A DNA stretch of 64,000 nucleotides. Source: Polytrichum commune (lineage: Eukaryota > Streptophyta > Polytrichopsida > Polytrichales > Polytrichaceae). The translations under genes were made by a program, and so were the position numbers. The notes under the pieces are model-generated. The model was not told the DNA's origin. It searched no databases and saw nothing but the letters and a program-made list of their open reading frames with translations. Below, in pieces: positions 22,585 through 32,115 of this stretch (positions within the stretch are counted from its first letter, which is position 1; each line of letters starts with the position of its first letter). The stretch is from positions 76,463,554-76,527,553 of the forward strand of contig OX485803.1 of NCBI GenBank assembly GCA_950295325.1, in the 5' to 3' direction.

Positions 22585-23046
22585 GTAACACACTGAGCCC
22601 TCCCAGTTTGGGTCGACCGACCCAAACTTCCTTGGTCATTGTCTTGTTGGCGTGGTCTTGTCCCCCCTAGCTATGAGGAACTACACCCCCCCGACGCACC
22701 CAACAACGTGCTCCCCCCGCGATCCCCTTCGTCTCACCTCACTCGACTACGCTCAACCTTGGCGGCGCGCAACCAATTTTGTAGATGTACAATTAGGATA
22801 GTGTGAATGCCCTCGTTCACCGCGCCCCCCCCCCATCAAATTGTACATAGAGATTTGTAACAATAAAATTATTATTTTTGGCGCCCATATGTTAGCATCC
22901 GTGTCCCAATGTATGTTGTTCCCCTTGTATGTTTTTGTTGCCACCAATGGTCCAATTCTTCTTGTGTTTGCACAAAATTTCCGTTCTGCTTGAATTAAAC
23001 ATAGCATAACATAGTCCTCGCCGCCTTCTCTCGCTCGTCGCCGCAG
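22585..23046 (+). other. Intron with one palindrome
   Basis: A GT-AG intron (GTAACA...CGCCGCAG), phase 0, joins GGE to GSEHSVV. The palindrome TTTGGGTCGACCGACCCAAA is at 22607-22626, 22 nt from the 5' splice site. A C9 tract occurs at about 22825. Confidence 0.65.
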
Positions 23047-23859
23047 GGATCGGAGCATAGCGTCGTGGCTCCCCACCGGTCCTCCCCGAGGAGCGTGGAG
23101 GACAGCGTGGTGGTCCCCCCGATTTTGCCCTCCCCGTCTCCGCCGCCCAAGACACGGTTCCTGGTGCTAGACCTCAACGGGGTCCTCGTCCAGTGCGTGC
23201 ACTGTCCCAAGGTCCCCACGGTGCCTTTCTGCAAGCCCGAGGACGGGAACTACGATGGTCCCCCCGCGTACATCAAAAGCAAGCTAGTGTACCTCCGCCC
23301 GTGGCTTCGGCGCTTCCTGCAGGTCGCCCTATCCAAATGGTGGGTGATCGTGTGGAGCTCCATGAAGTCCGAGAACACCCAGGCCGTCGTGGAGTTCATC
23401 TTCAAGGGACTCCAACCCCCGTGCTTGGTCCTAGGACAGGATTCTTGTAAAACATTATACACCCCCGAGGGCAGGGTTGTGAAGAAGCCCAACAACCCCG
23501 CCGTAAACCAGTTTCTTAAGGTCTTGAAGCCAATCGTATGGGACCAGCGTCCAACCATGGTTGGCTGTCCCTACGACGTTCGCCCCACCCGTGACAACAC
23601 GTTGATGGTGGACGACAGCGCTTCCAAAAACATTTTGAACCCGACCTCCAACTTCATAGTTTGCCCCACGTGGACGGTCGAGAAGGTCCGAGACCGCTTT
23701 TTGTTAGACCTACTTAAGTACCTTCAAACGCTCGTGGGGAGCGGACTACCCGTGCCCCGGTTCCTTAGTTGTAATCCGATAGGCGAAAGATACATGGATC
23801 CGAAGGACTATATGTACAGAGAGTTGTACTCTCACGCAAAATATAATAAACTCATTTGA
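23047..23859 (+). CDS. FCP1/NIF-like phosphatase domain, last coding exon
   Basis: The exon encodes about 270 residues to TGA at 23857. HAD-fold motifs appear in order: FLVLDLNGVLV (motif I), WWVIVWSSM (motif II) and NTLMVDDSASKNILNP (motif III). These define the FCP1/CTD small-phosphatase group, whose best-known members remove phosphate from the RNA polymerase II tail. Motif I is DLN rather than DLD: the nucleophile Asp is kept but the general acid/base Asp is Asn, as I recall in other plant proteins of this kind. Activity may be weak or changed. It ends YRELYSHAKYNKLI, a normal-looking end for the family. Its fusion to the DGQH-containing upstream exons rests on matching splice phases. Confidence 0.7.
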   Translation, partial: GSEHSVVAPHRSSPRSVEDSVVVPPILPSPSPPPKTRFLVLDLNGVLVQCVHCPKVPTVPFCKPEDGNYDGPPAYIKSKLVYLRPWLRRFLQVALSKWWVIVWSSMKSENTQAVVEFIFKGLQPPCLVLGQDSCKTLYTPEGRVVKKPNNPAVNQFLKVLKPIVWDQRPTMVGCPYDVRPTRDNTLMVDDSASKNILNPTSNFIVCPTWTVEKVRDRFLLDLLKYLQTLVGSGLPVPRFLSCNPIGERYMDPKDYMYRELYSHAKYNKLI

Positions 23860-23929
23860 GATACTACATGGTGTGCCATTGTGTGTGATATATTATGCCT
23901 CAATTGTATATCGATTTTCACATGCTCCC

Positions 23930-26900
23930 TGTGGGAACCCACAAACACCAAAAGTTCCGGATTGGCGGGTTTTTGTGCCAAATCCGGATATTTCCGGGTG
24001 ACCTTAGTATCGTCCAGGGATTCTGTGAAGTGTAGGAGGTCTAAAATTCTCCGTACCTGCTTGTTTCTTCTTCCTTAGCCTAATTTCCGGAAATTTGGTC
24101 TTTGGGGATATTTTTAGCCTTTTTCCGGAGGGTACCTCTCCGGATGTTATTTCTAGGTCCTCTTTATAATACTTACCCACCCCTTTACGTCTACTCTCTA
24201 GAATAATTGGTTCCTTCCGGGGAAGACGTCCTTGATAAGGTTAGAATCCGGAAACTCCCTCACAACCAATCCGGATTGATCAGGTCCGTCCTGGCAGGTC
24301 ACGCAGAGAGATCTGGATTGTTTCTTGGGACCAAAGTGGCCAGAGGAGTCCGGATTCCAACCGGAGATCTAACTCGACGGGATGAGTAGGTGACCCGTAC
24401 CACTTTCCGGATTACCCCGTCCAAAGACTGTGAGACCTCTTCAGACGGTCGGATGGCGTAAGTCCGGTACCTTCCGGATCTTGCCCAGTCCTAACGACGG
24501 CTATCTCACATGGACGTTACCCAGGCATTCGGAACAATGAGGATCTCTTCCTACTGCACTCCGGAGGTGGCCTCCTATCGGAATCCTTACTGATCCGGAC
24601 CTCTCCTTCTCCGTCCGACGGATCTGTCCGGCTACCTTTACCTTGGATTCTACTCAATCTGAGATAACTAGGCGATCCGTACCACTAATCCGGGCAGGTC
24701 CGTCTAAGGACGGTGGGACCTCTTCAGAAGATCAGATTGGCGTAAGTCCGGATTCCTTCCGGATCTCACCCAATCTTCCCAGCGGCTATCCCACCTAGAC
24801 GTTACCCAACCTACCGGATTAGTGAGGTTTCCCTCCCACTACACTCAGAGAGGATCTACAAGGCGGTAACCGGATCTGATCCGGGTCTCCTCTCACATGT
24901 CCTATCCGGAACTCCTATCCTTCATGCCCTCCCTTTCTCTTCCACTAACGATCTCCGGGTCATTCACACACACAGCAATCGAGAGAAGTCAAGGGGTGAG
25001 AAGCAAAGACATTTATTCGAGGTAGGAGTAACCACAATACAACAATGGAGAAGGAACCCCCCCCAAGCTCCTTATTCAGCCTTAAGTAGAGGCTCAAAAA
25101 TCCCTAAACTGAGGGCGGCGGCCCAAGCGGCCGCCGCTCAAGAAAACCCTAACTACCCCCGGTCTCCCGGATTTCTCGGATCTAGATCCGGGTTTTCCGC
25201 TGACACTATCAGAGGAAAGTTTTATTAATCGTCTTCAAAAACTCCTAAGTCCTACCTGCCTACCTCCCTTCTGCCCAATCAATCTAGCCACTCCCCTAAT
25301 TAAGAAGACCGGTGCTTCTTCGGAGCCGATCCCTCCTTGGAGTGACTCCCTAATCCGCTGACGGCGGATGAGCCCCCGGCCGGCGACGCCTTCTGCAGCC
25401 GCGTGAGCATCCTCCTCATGTTCGGAGACGGAGCAACCTCGTCCTCCGAATCCGCTGCCCTCTCGGTCCGTGGGGTAGCGGTCCCTGGTGTCCCGGAGAC
25501 TGTCCCTGGGGTTCCGGAAGCTGTCCCCATCCGGATGCTTCGGACTGGAGAAGGATCGCTTCCGGTGCCCTGCTCCGGATTCCGTCCACCCGAGAGTGAA
25601 GCCGTCCGCGGATCCCTGTTGGAGGCCGCTCTCGAGTGTGGCGGAGGAAATGGACTCACCACTTTGCAGTCCCGTGGAGACGATGGCGAGGCGTGGGTCA
25701 TAGGAGCCTTACCCCTACTCGGAGTGGCCTCCCGATCGGAAGTCTGGTGCCGGATCGGCGTCCGAGCCCTATCCGGAGTCCGGGACCTATCCGAGTTCCG
25801 CGGAACAGGGGACTGGCCCCTTCCGGATCGGACCGACCCGGTGCTCTTCCGCCTCACCTGGGGAGAATGGACCCTTTCCGGAGCCCCTCCGGAATGACCA
25901 GGCCGAGAGCCGCCTCCTTGCTGGCTGGGTCCTGCAGAGGCCGGCGGATTCTGAACCAGGGCTACTTCACCAACCACCTCGTAGAGGGTCCCGGTTGGTG
26001 ACCCTGGCGGACCCGGATAGAGCACTCTCCGCGGTGTTCCGCTTGGCGGGACCACCCTCTGGATTTCCGCCAGGAGATCCTTCATCGTCCGTGAGTACTT
26101 CACGAGGATGGGGAGGGTCTGCCTGGCGGAAGCCGGTTCTCCTGACTCCATCATCCGGTCGTAGAGATGTGCCTTGTTCACGATCTCCGCCGGATGACCC
26201 ACCAGCTCCCGGATTCGGCTGAAGAGCACTGCCTGCTCCGCATGATACTTCCGGATCTCCTCACTCTTCTGACTCAGCTCCTGGGTCATAGCCGCTACCT
26301 GTGCGGTGAGGTGGGCGTTCTCCGTCTTGGCCTGCTCCAGCTCCTTCCGGTCCGCCCTCTTTGCCAATTCCCGGAGAATGTTTCCGGGTCCGCAGTCGTC
26401 CAGAGCATGGTTCGCCCCCTTGACGATGTGCTCCAGTCGGTAGTACTGGGTCTTGAGGTCCTCCATCCCCTCCTGGAACCGCTTGAATGGATTCTCCAGG
26501 AAGTCCCAAGCGGATAGGTCCACATTTCGCCATGGGGTCTCCCGGCTGGGTCCGGCTTCCGGATGTTGGTGCGGGGGAGGGGGAGAGAGTGGCCTCGAGA
26601 CGGTTGCTGGCGGGCTTCCGGGTGACGAGGGAGGTGCTTCCGGAAGAATAGGGTCGCTGGAGGTCTCCGTCTCGACGTCTCCGGCTTCCGGGAGCAGCTT
26701 GTAGGTGACCTCATCCGCCGCTATTGTGAGCAGGTCCTCCTCCTCTGCCGTGATGCAGTCGAAATGCTGGTAGAGGTGCAAAATGAAGGGGGAGAGGAAG
26801 GAGGGTTTCCGGCCAATATGGGGGAGGGCCCGTCCGACTATCTCCTGGATGATCAGGCCCCAATTCACCGGCCGGACTCCGGACATTGCACCAAACAACG

Positions 26901-28039
26901 TGTTAGCCATGGTGAGGCTAATCCGCTTCGGCTTGTCCGGATTGAGAAGGGGCAGGAGAAACTCTAGCACTCTCCGCTCCCTAATATTCCGGCAGTTCCC
27001 TGGGTGAAACCCGTCCTTTGGATCCGCGTCCCCTCTGAATTTCCCGGCGAACAGGCCGTCGCGGCGGCCGGCCCACCCCTCCGTGATTCCCCTGGGAAAC
27101 CCGTAGACCCTGTTCCACGTATCCGGAGTCCAATGTTCCGGATCCCTCCTCTTTGTGCCTAGCCACTGATTTCCCCTCTCGAATTTAAACTCGCGGAGGG
27201 TATCTTCCGCTCTGAGATTCCAGGGTTTGGAGAGCAATCCCGCACAACCCATGACCCTGAGATCCTCCGCGAGCTCCTGCAGCTCTCTATCCTCCCTCGG
27301 AATTGCAGGGGTGAGGGCTTTCAGCGGAATCGGGATGGGTTCCCGCTGATCCTCTTCCCGTGCTTCCGGCATTTTCCTCTCTTCTCACCCTTTCTGGCCT
27401 GCAGCCTCTCCCTCTCTCTTCCGGAGTCCTTCTCTTCCGTCTAAGTGCCACAAAGTCCCGGCAAGCCCACTGCCGGTGACTGAAAAGTGCTGAGTCCCAG
27501 CAATCCAACTGCTGGCGGCTCGAAAGAAGGAACACCTCACCACTCGTTCTCTCAACAGGTTGCCTTTTTCCAGAAAAGAGTGTGAGGGAGAAGGAAGGGA
27601 CCCTTAAATCTCCTTCCTCCCTCTTCCTTCCCCTGTTACCGTTCGGTTTAACGGAAAACGGTTACCAACCGTTTTCCGGCGGTTCCCACCAACGGTTTTA
27701 CTAACATTTTCACCAACGGCTCTCTTTTCCCCCAACCGCCATAAGGCCCATTGTAACCGCCACTTCCGGGCCGTTGGGTAATCTTGGCGCGTCCGTCACT
27801 TGGTCCGGACCAAGGGTTTGGACCATGATTGCATGGTCCGCCCATCCTATTTGACGGACCGGTCATAGTACTTATTTAGAGTCGTTTTACCGCACAAGGC
27901 GGGGTTAGACTACTCTATTTCCTAGTACCATTAATTTTGTCCTAATAGACCCTATTATCCTCAGATAAGCAAGGTAAAATACGGAAATTGAATCCGTATT
28001 TCCGTATTTCCGTATTTCCGTCGAATTTGGACTCCCACA
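23930..28039 (-). mobile_element. 4.1-kb TG...CA insertion with 5-bp duplication (solo-LTR-like)
   Basis: Ends are TGTGGGAACCC and GGACTCCCACA, with CTCCC duplicated at 23925-23929 and 28040-28044. TG...CA ends and a 5-bp duplication are the mark of an LTR-element integrase. I saw no second internal LTR copy and no primer site, so it is a giant solo LTR or a non-standard element. The interior is GC-richer than its surroundings and full of TCCGGA words. A partial repeat occurs at 24385-24545 and 24660-24830. It carries a 690-codon minus-strand open frame. Confidence 0.75.
25300..27372 (-). CDS. 690-residue protein of the 4.1-kb insertion, plant-mobile-domain-like
   Basis: A single uninterrupted frame starts ATG (MPEAREEDQREPIPIPLK). 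Residues about 50-250 are globular and include LLPLLNPDKPKRISLTMAN, NWGLIIQEIVG and PFILHLYQHFDCIT. This loosely recalls the helical plant mobile domain / extra ORFs carried by some plant retroelements. Residues about 330-400 look like a coiled coil (LTAQVAAMTQELSQKSEEIR). The last 230 residues are Ser/Pro/Arg-rich and disordered. It has no protease, RT or integrase motifs. That so long a frame is intact suggests a young insertion. Function unknown; the domain call is weak. Confidence 0.6.
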   Translation of the reverse strand: MPEAREEDQREPIPIPLKALTPAIPREDRELQELAEDLRVMGCAGLLSKPWNLRAEDTLREFKFERGNQWLGTKRRDPEHWTPDTWNRVYGFPRGITEGWAGRRDGLFAGKFRGDADPKDGFHPGNCRNIRERRVLEFLLPLLNPDKPKRISLTMANTLFGAMSGVRPVNWGLIIQEIVGRALPHIGRKPSFLSPFILHLYQHFDCITAEEEDLLTIAADEVTYKLLPEAGDVETETSSDPILPEAPPSSPGSPPATVSRPLSPPPPHQHPEAGPSRETPWRNVDLSAWDFLENPFKRFQEGMEDLKTQYYRLEHIVKGANHALDDCGPGNILRELAKRADRKELEQAKTENAHLTAQVAAMTQELSQKSEEIRKYHAEQAVLFSRIRELVGHPAEIVNKAHLYDRMMESGEPASARQTLPILVKYSRTMKDLLAEIQRVVPPSGTPRRVLYPGPPGSPTGTLYEVVGEVALVQNPPASAGPSQQGGGSRPGHSGGAPERVHSPQVRRKSTGSVRSGRGQSPVPRNSDRSRTPDRARTPIRHQTSDREATPSRGKAPMTHASPSSPRDCKVVSPFPPPHSRAASNRDPRTASLSGGRNPEQGTGSDPSPVRSIRMGTASGTPGTVSGTPGTATPRTERAADSEDEVAPSPNMRRMLTRLQKASPAGGSSAVSGLGSHSKEGSAPKKHRSS

Positions 28040-28092
28040 CTCCCCCCTCCCCCCCTCCCCTTGGGTTTTGTTTGTTTTAATTTTCCCATCAG

Positions 28093-28446
28093 CGTTTGGA
28101 GCCCTCGATTGACATCGTCAGCGAATCAAACTTGGGGAGCTTCTTCTACGAGACCGTCTACGATGCCGCGTCCACCATCGACTACTCCAAGGAGCCTATC
28201 GACGCCGGCGTCGTCGATAGCCCCCCACCCAAGCAAATCTTCCGGCCATCTCCGTCCCCGTCGCCGCTCAAGGGCATAAATCGCAAATGCGTCCGGACGT
28301 CCCCCTCTCGGCCCGGCGGCAGTAGTACACCTCAACGGCGGCTGCGGATGGACGCTCGGCCAACGAAGAGTGGCACCCTTCCTATTCCTTTGCGGGACGC
28401 ATTGCCCCTCCTCGCCGACTCCGACGGGAACGTCCCCGGTGACAAG
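28093..28446 (+). CDS. Orphan exon, Ser/Pro-rich
   Basis: It follows a strong acceptor (T-rich tract, CCCATCAG/CGTTTG) and ends at donor GACAAG/GTGAAC, phase 0. It encodes 118 residues (SIDIVSESNLGSFFYETVYD, then PSPSPSP and basic text). Its upstream donor should lie before 23925, but the FCP1-like exon there ends in a stop, so it is either a separate gene whose first exon is lost or an alternative 3' part. The 4.1-kb element is inserted in this presumed intron. Confidence 0.45.
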
Positions 28447-28576
28447 GTGAACCCCCCCCCCCCTAACATGGTTATCCGCGCATTACAATCATCCCGCACT
28501 TAAAAAATGAAAGTGTGACACGTTTGGGTCTTCCTCCCTAAACTAACACATGTGGTCTTGCATTCACGCGTTGCAG

Positions 28577-28909
28577 GTTGCTCCCACCCGTAAACCTATG
28601 CGGTCTAGTGCGTCCGTCGAGTTGGAGCGTTTCTACTCCATGACCAGGAATGCAAGACAGTCCACTTCATCGTATTCGAATTCTTCGTCGTATAATTCGG
28701 GCGGCCGACGGAATCCAAAATGTGTTATTGTTGGCGCTCACCCCAAGAATGGCTATAGTCGCGGGGCGGAGATTTTCAGGAATGTTGAAGCAATGCGAGC
28801 AAAAGAAGCCGCAGCAAAAGAAAAAGAGGCAAAAGAAAAAGAGGCAAAAGAAAAAAAAGCAAAAGAAAATGAAGCAAAAGAAAAAGAGGTAGTCTCCGAG
28901 GCTAGATAG
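28577..28909 (+). CDS. Orphan last exon with Lys/Glu/Ala repeat tail
   Basis: Acceptor GCGTTGCAG/GTTGCT is in phase 0 with the preceding exon. It encodes 110 residues ending in KEKEAKEKEAKEKKAKENEA-type repeats, which would form a charged single helix, then TAG. The intron before it (28447-28576) holds a decayed palindrome (TTTGGGTCTTCCTCCCTAAA at 28523). Confidence 0.45.
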   Translation, partial: VAPTRKPMRSSASVELERFYSMTRNARQSTSSYSNSSSYNSGGRRNPKCVIVGAHPKNGYSRGAEIFRNVEAMRAKEAAAKEKEAKEKEAKEKKAKENEAKEKEVVSEAR

Positions 28910-29443
28910 GCCATAGTAGGCGTAGGGTTGTGAGCCATAGGCAAGAACATTTTGGGTCGCACTATCCAATGGATGTGTGGTGTTAGCATGCTATGCATTT
29001 TACATGCCATAATTTGTATGTTTTTTTGCAATAATATAAGTGTCACATGATTTCCCCTTCAATATGGTCTAAGGTTTGGATTGCCCTACCTAAACCATCA
29101 CAAATATGAGTTTGGAATATTTTGTATGTTATATTATATTGGTTCACATATTTCCCCTTCAATATGATCTATGGTTTGGATTGCGCTACCTAAACCATAT
29201 TCATACAAGTTTTTGTGCGATAATATAAATGTTTTAAGATTTCCCCTTCAACTTGGCCTAAGGTTTGGATTGCCCACCCTAAACAATCCCAAATATGAGT
29301 TATTAATGGGGTTCTTGTTCTAAACACCCGCTTCAAAGTGTTCGCATCTTACAACTTTCTCCAATATGTGTTCCATTTATCCTTGTTCTTATTTTTGTGA
29401 TTGTCTCAAAATGCCCAAAAAGTCTCAAATTAACGAATATAGT
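28910..29443. repeat. Tandem repeats with decayed palindromes
   Basis: Three units about 100 bp apart contain TTTGGATTGCCCTACCTAAA (about 29075), TTTGGATTGCGCTACCTAAA (about 29176) and TTTGGATTGCCCACCCTAAA (about 29267), each preceded by TTTCCCCTTCAA. They keep the TTTGG...CC.AAA outline of the array palindrome. A further half-copy lies near 28953. Confidence 0.55.
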
Positions 29444-29444
29444 G
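29420..29444 (-). repeat. Right inverted end, CACTATATTCGTTAA (reverse strand)
   Basis: Read on the minus strand from 29444: CACTATATTCGTTAA, then TTTGAGACTTT. It matches the 13668 end inverted (24 of 26) and the 53071 end. To its right is TTA (left end preceded by TAA), so the 3-bp duplication is imperfect. The flank on the right is NLR-derived sequence. Confidence 0.6.
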
Positions 29445-30401
29445 TTAAATGTATCATACTCCATTTGTTGCCTAAATGCATATCCCTTCAATCAATACAA
29501 TAAATCACATATAACTCAATGAATATTTATCGTATTAAATACATAGAAACTACTTTAGATAACAAATGGATTCTAATGTCAAAATGTTATGATTTGTGGT
29601 GCAAAACAATGAACAATGTTGTAACTAGATAAGCATGTCACATAACCAAATTTGTATATTATATCAAAGTCAAAGGCATATACTATACTCTCCTAACAAT
29701 CATGACCTAAGATGAGTAGGGTTCAAAGTGTTGTAATACTTGCTCTCCCAATTTAGTTGGCCACAATCAAGTTAGATATTGGTTTGAATTTAATCAAGCA
29801 CTCCAAGATTGGACAAGTGCATTGTGGATGGTAGCTCCAATAGCTTGGAGATCTGAGACCATTTCAATCATCTAAGACTTTTTGGCCATGCAAAAAAATC
29901 ACCCTTCACGTCACATTCTTGTAATATAAGAAACTGCAATCCACACATTGTTGCAATTTGTTTGTTGCCACTATTTTATGAAGTTGGCCTCCTGTTAAAT
30001 ACAACCCTTTAACTCAGTTTGATCCCTGTATTAATCACAAAACACAATATAAGATTGTTATGTTCTTTACAATAACTTTAATGAATACACACACACACAC
30101 ACACTATGGGTTTTGATTAATTACTATTCTACAAAACAATATGGGCATTTGCCTATATTGGATTAAGAGCATTTACCTCAGAGTAATATGACCTCCTAAC
30201 TCTTAACAACTAATAGATTGGGTATACTTTTAAATTTTCATTCCTATTTGATTCACAACAATGAAGTATTCAACTCACACTAGAGGTGTCCAAAGTACTT
30301 TTAGAAAACCTACATCCATGTCAAGAAGTGCTTCTGCATGCTCCTTTAAACTAAGCATCTTGTGAACAATGCTTTTGTTTCTACCAAGATGATATACCAT
30401 C
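29445..30401 (-). pseudogene. NLR gene fragment B
   Basis: It corresponds to 39.78-40.71 kb of the TNL gene (end of intron 3, exon 3 and intron 2), with frameshifts in the exon-like part (about 29715-30050). It continues after the solo-LTR at 32085 for about 30 bases (CCATCCAAAGTATTATTCATT). It is a DNA-level duplicate, not expressed as a receptor. Confidence 0.8.
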
Positions 30402-32084
30402 TGTGAGCCCAATATTGTGCCCACACGTGTCTTTATAGTAAAGTTCATAAAAAATTTAGACTTTGTGATTGCATCAATTATTCAAAAAGTTAAAAAGAGT
30501 TATGTTTTTGAGTTTGGATTAGAATTGAACTGAAGGCTAGGTTGTTAGTTCTTTAGTGCTTGTGGGGGGGGGGGGGGAAGGATTAATGTAGAGGTTAGTT
30601 AGTGGTTTATTAGGACTTAGCTATTAGGCCAAGCAGAGCCGAGTTTATTTGTTTGGAATGGGTGACAAGACTGTTCGAATTAGGGGAGGGTCAATTGCAC
30701 CCTAGTGAAATCCGGAGTTCGGGATCGGCCACAGTTGGTAGTTCGGTGGCTCTCCTCAGCTCTCGCTCTCTCTCGAAGAAGGTCAGGTGTGCAGGAAGCA
30801 GGGTGGCGCGACGAAGGATGTGACCTCAGAGGGTGAAAAAGCAGGCATGAAGGGAGTGTGCGATCAAAGGGGGCTGAAGCTGCCAACTTCTGGTTGAAGG
30901 ATGAGTCAAGGCCAAGCCAAGCTCGGCACAGCAGGGCGAGGGGATGGCGGCAACTGGTTCACTTATGAATTCGGCCGCAGCAACAAGGGTCGATTGGATC
31001 TAGGATGAGGGAGTGATTACTACAGGTGGTAGAGTGCCGATTGGAATTGGGTGCAGAGGGAGGACCCATGCGCAAGCTACGGAGAAGAAGAGCAACCAGG
31101 AACGGAGCAGCAATAGCGGGAAGTAGGGTGGCTAGCCTGTTGAGGATGATGGTCGGAAGGCTGCCGGGTTTGGCAATGCTTATCACTTCAGGAGGGTTAT
31201 CTGAGTGGGAAGAAACTAGAGATGGAAGCGGAGTCGACGAGCAAGAGCGGCATTGCTCTGTACCTCCAGGAGAGGATGCGGCAACCACTGAATTGGACGC
31301 CAAGAGAGTCTGAGGGAGCGAAGGCGAATGAATCAAGGAATGGTCAAGGTCCGAGAAGATTGAAGAGGCATTTGTGCACTGGAAATTCATGCTGGTCCAA
31401 ATTGTGAGTGGACAGAGGGGGCTTGAGCCGAGCCTCTTGGGATTCGGAGGCAAGGCCAGTGTGTGTTTTTTTGTTTTTGTTTTTTTTTTGTCCCTAGAGG
31501 CGGCAGCCAGTCTGCCGGGATTGAGAACTGTGGGGTGAATTACCAATAAATGCCAAATGGCAGAAGTGGAAGGGAATACCCAGCTGGGCTGCCGGATCAA
31601 ATTCACACCGAATGTGTTGGAAGCAAAGACAATACAGAGTATGAAGCGGGTGTGGTTGTGAATTGCTACAGTAGAGTAGTGTGTGTGAAGGTAGTAGCAA
31701 AGTAAGAAGTGAAGTTGGTTGTGTGTTAATTAAGTGATTAGTGGGATTGAATAATTAGGTATGGGCAAGCCAAATGTATGATTGGTTTGTCTCAATGCCT
31801 TTAGGAAAGGGCTTAGGTGTGTGATTTAGCTCATTGTTGTAGGTTAAAAACTGAGAGTGGGTGTGGATGTTCATTGGGTGCCGATTGGGTGATGGTTGTG
31901 GCCATGATCACAAAGGGGTGGAGTATTTTTAAATACTTGTCACCTTGTTTTCTTTGAATAAAGTGGTGTGTTTGACATTTACATTATGGGAGTGTTGGCG
32001 GCTAAGAGAAATCAAGCGATCACATGTGAGCCTTAGGTTCTCACCCGGACTACGACGCACAAGGGTTAGAGTTTAGGGCTGACA
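30402..32084 (-). mobile_element. Solo-LTR-like element, TGTGAG family, copy 1
   Basis: It starts TGTGAGCCCAATATTGTGCCCACA and ends GGGCTGACA, with CCATC duplicated at 30397-30401 and 32085-32089. The empty version of this site exists in the TNL gene near 40711 (TATACCATCCAAAGTATCATT), which confirms the insertion. Length 1,683 bp. Contains poly-G (about 30567) and no credible gene; the 215-codon minus-strand frame at 30959-31606 shows no domain. Confidence 0.9.
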
Positions 32085-32115
32085 CCATCCAAAGTATTAT
32101 TCATTCCATGGGAAG

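Noticed and set aside
25403-26001. Plus-strand open frames of 164 and 121 codons
   Set aside because: Antisense shadows of the GC-rich 690-codon frame.
30959-31606. 215-codon minus-strand open frame
   Set aside because: Lies inside a solo-LTR-like element, has no domain and starts in low-complexity text.
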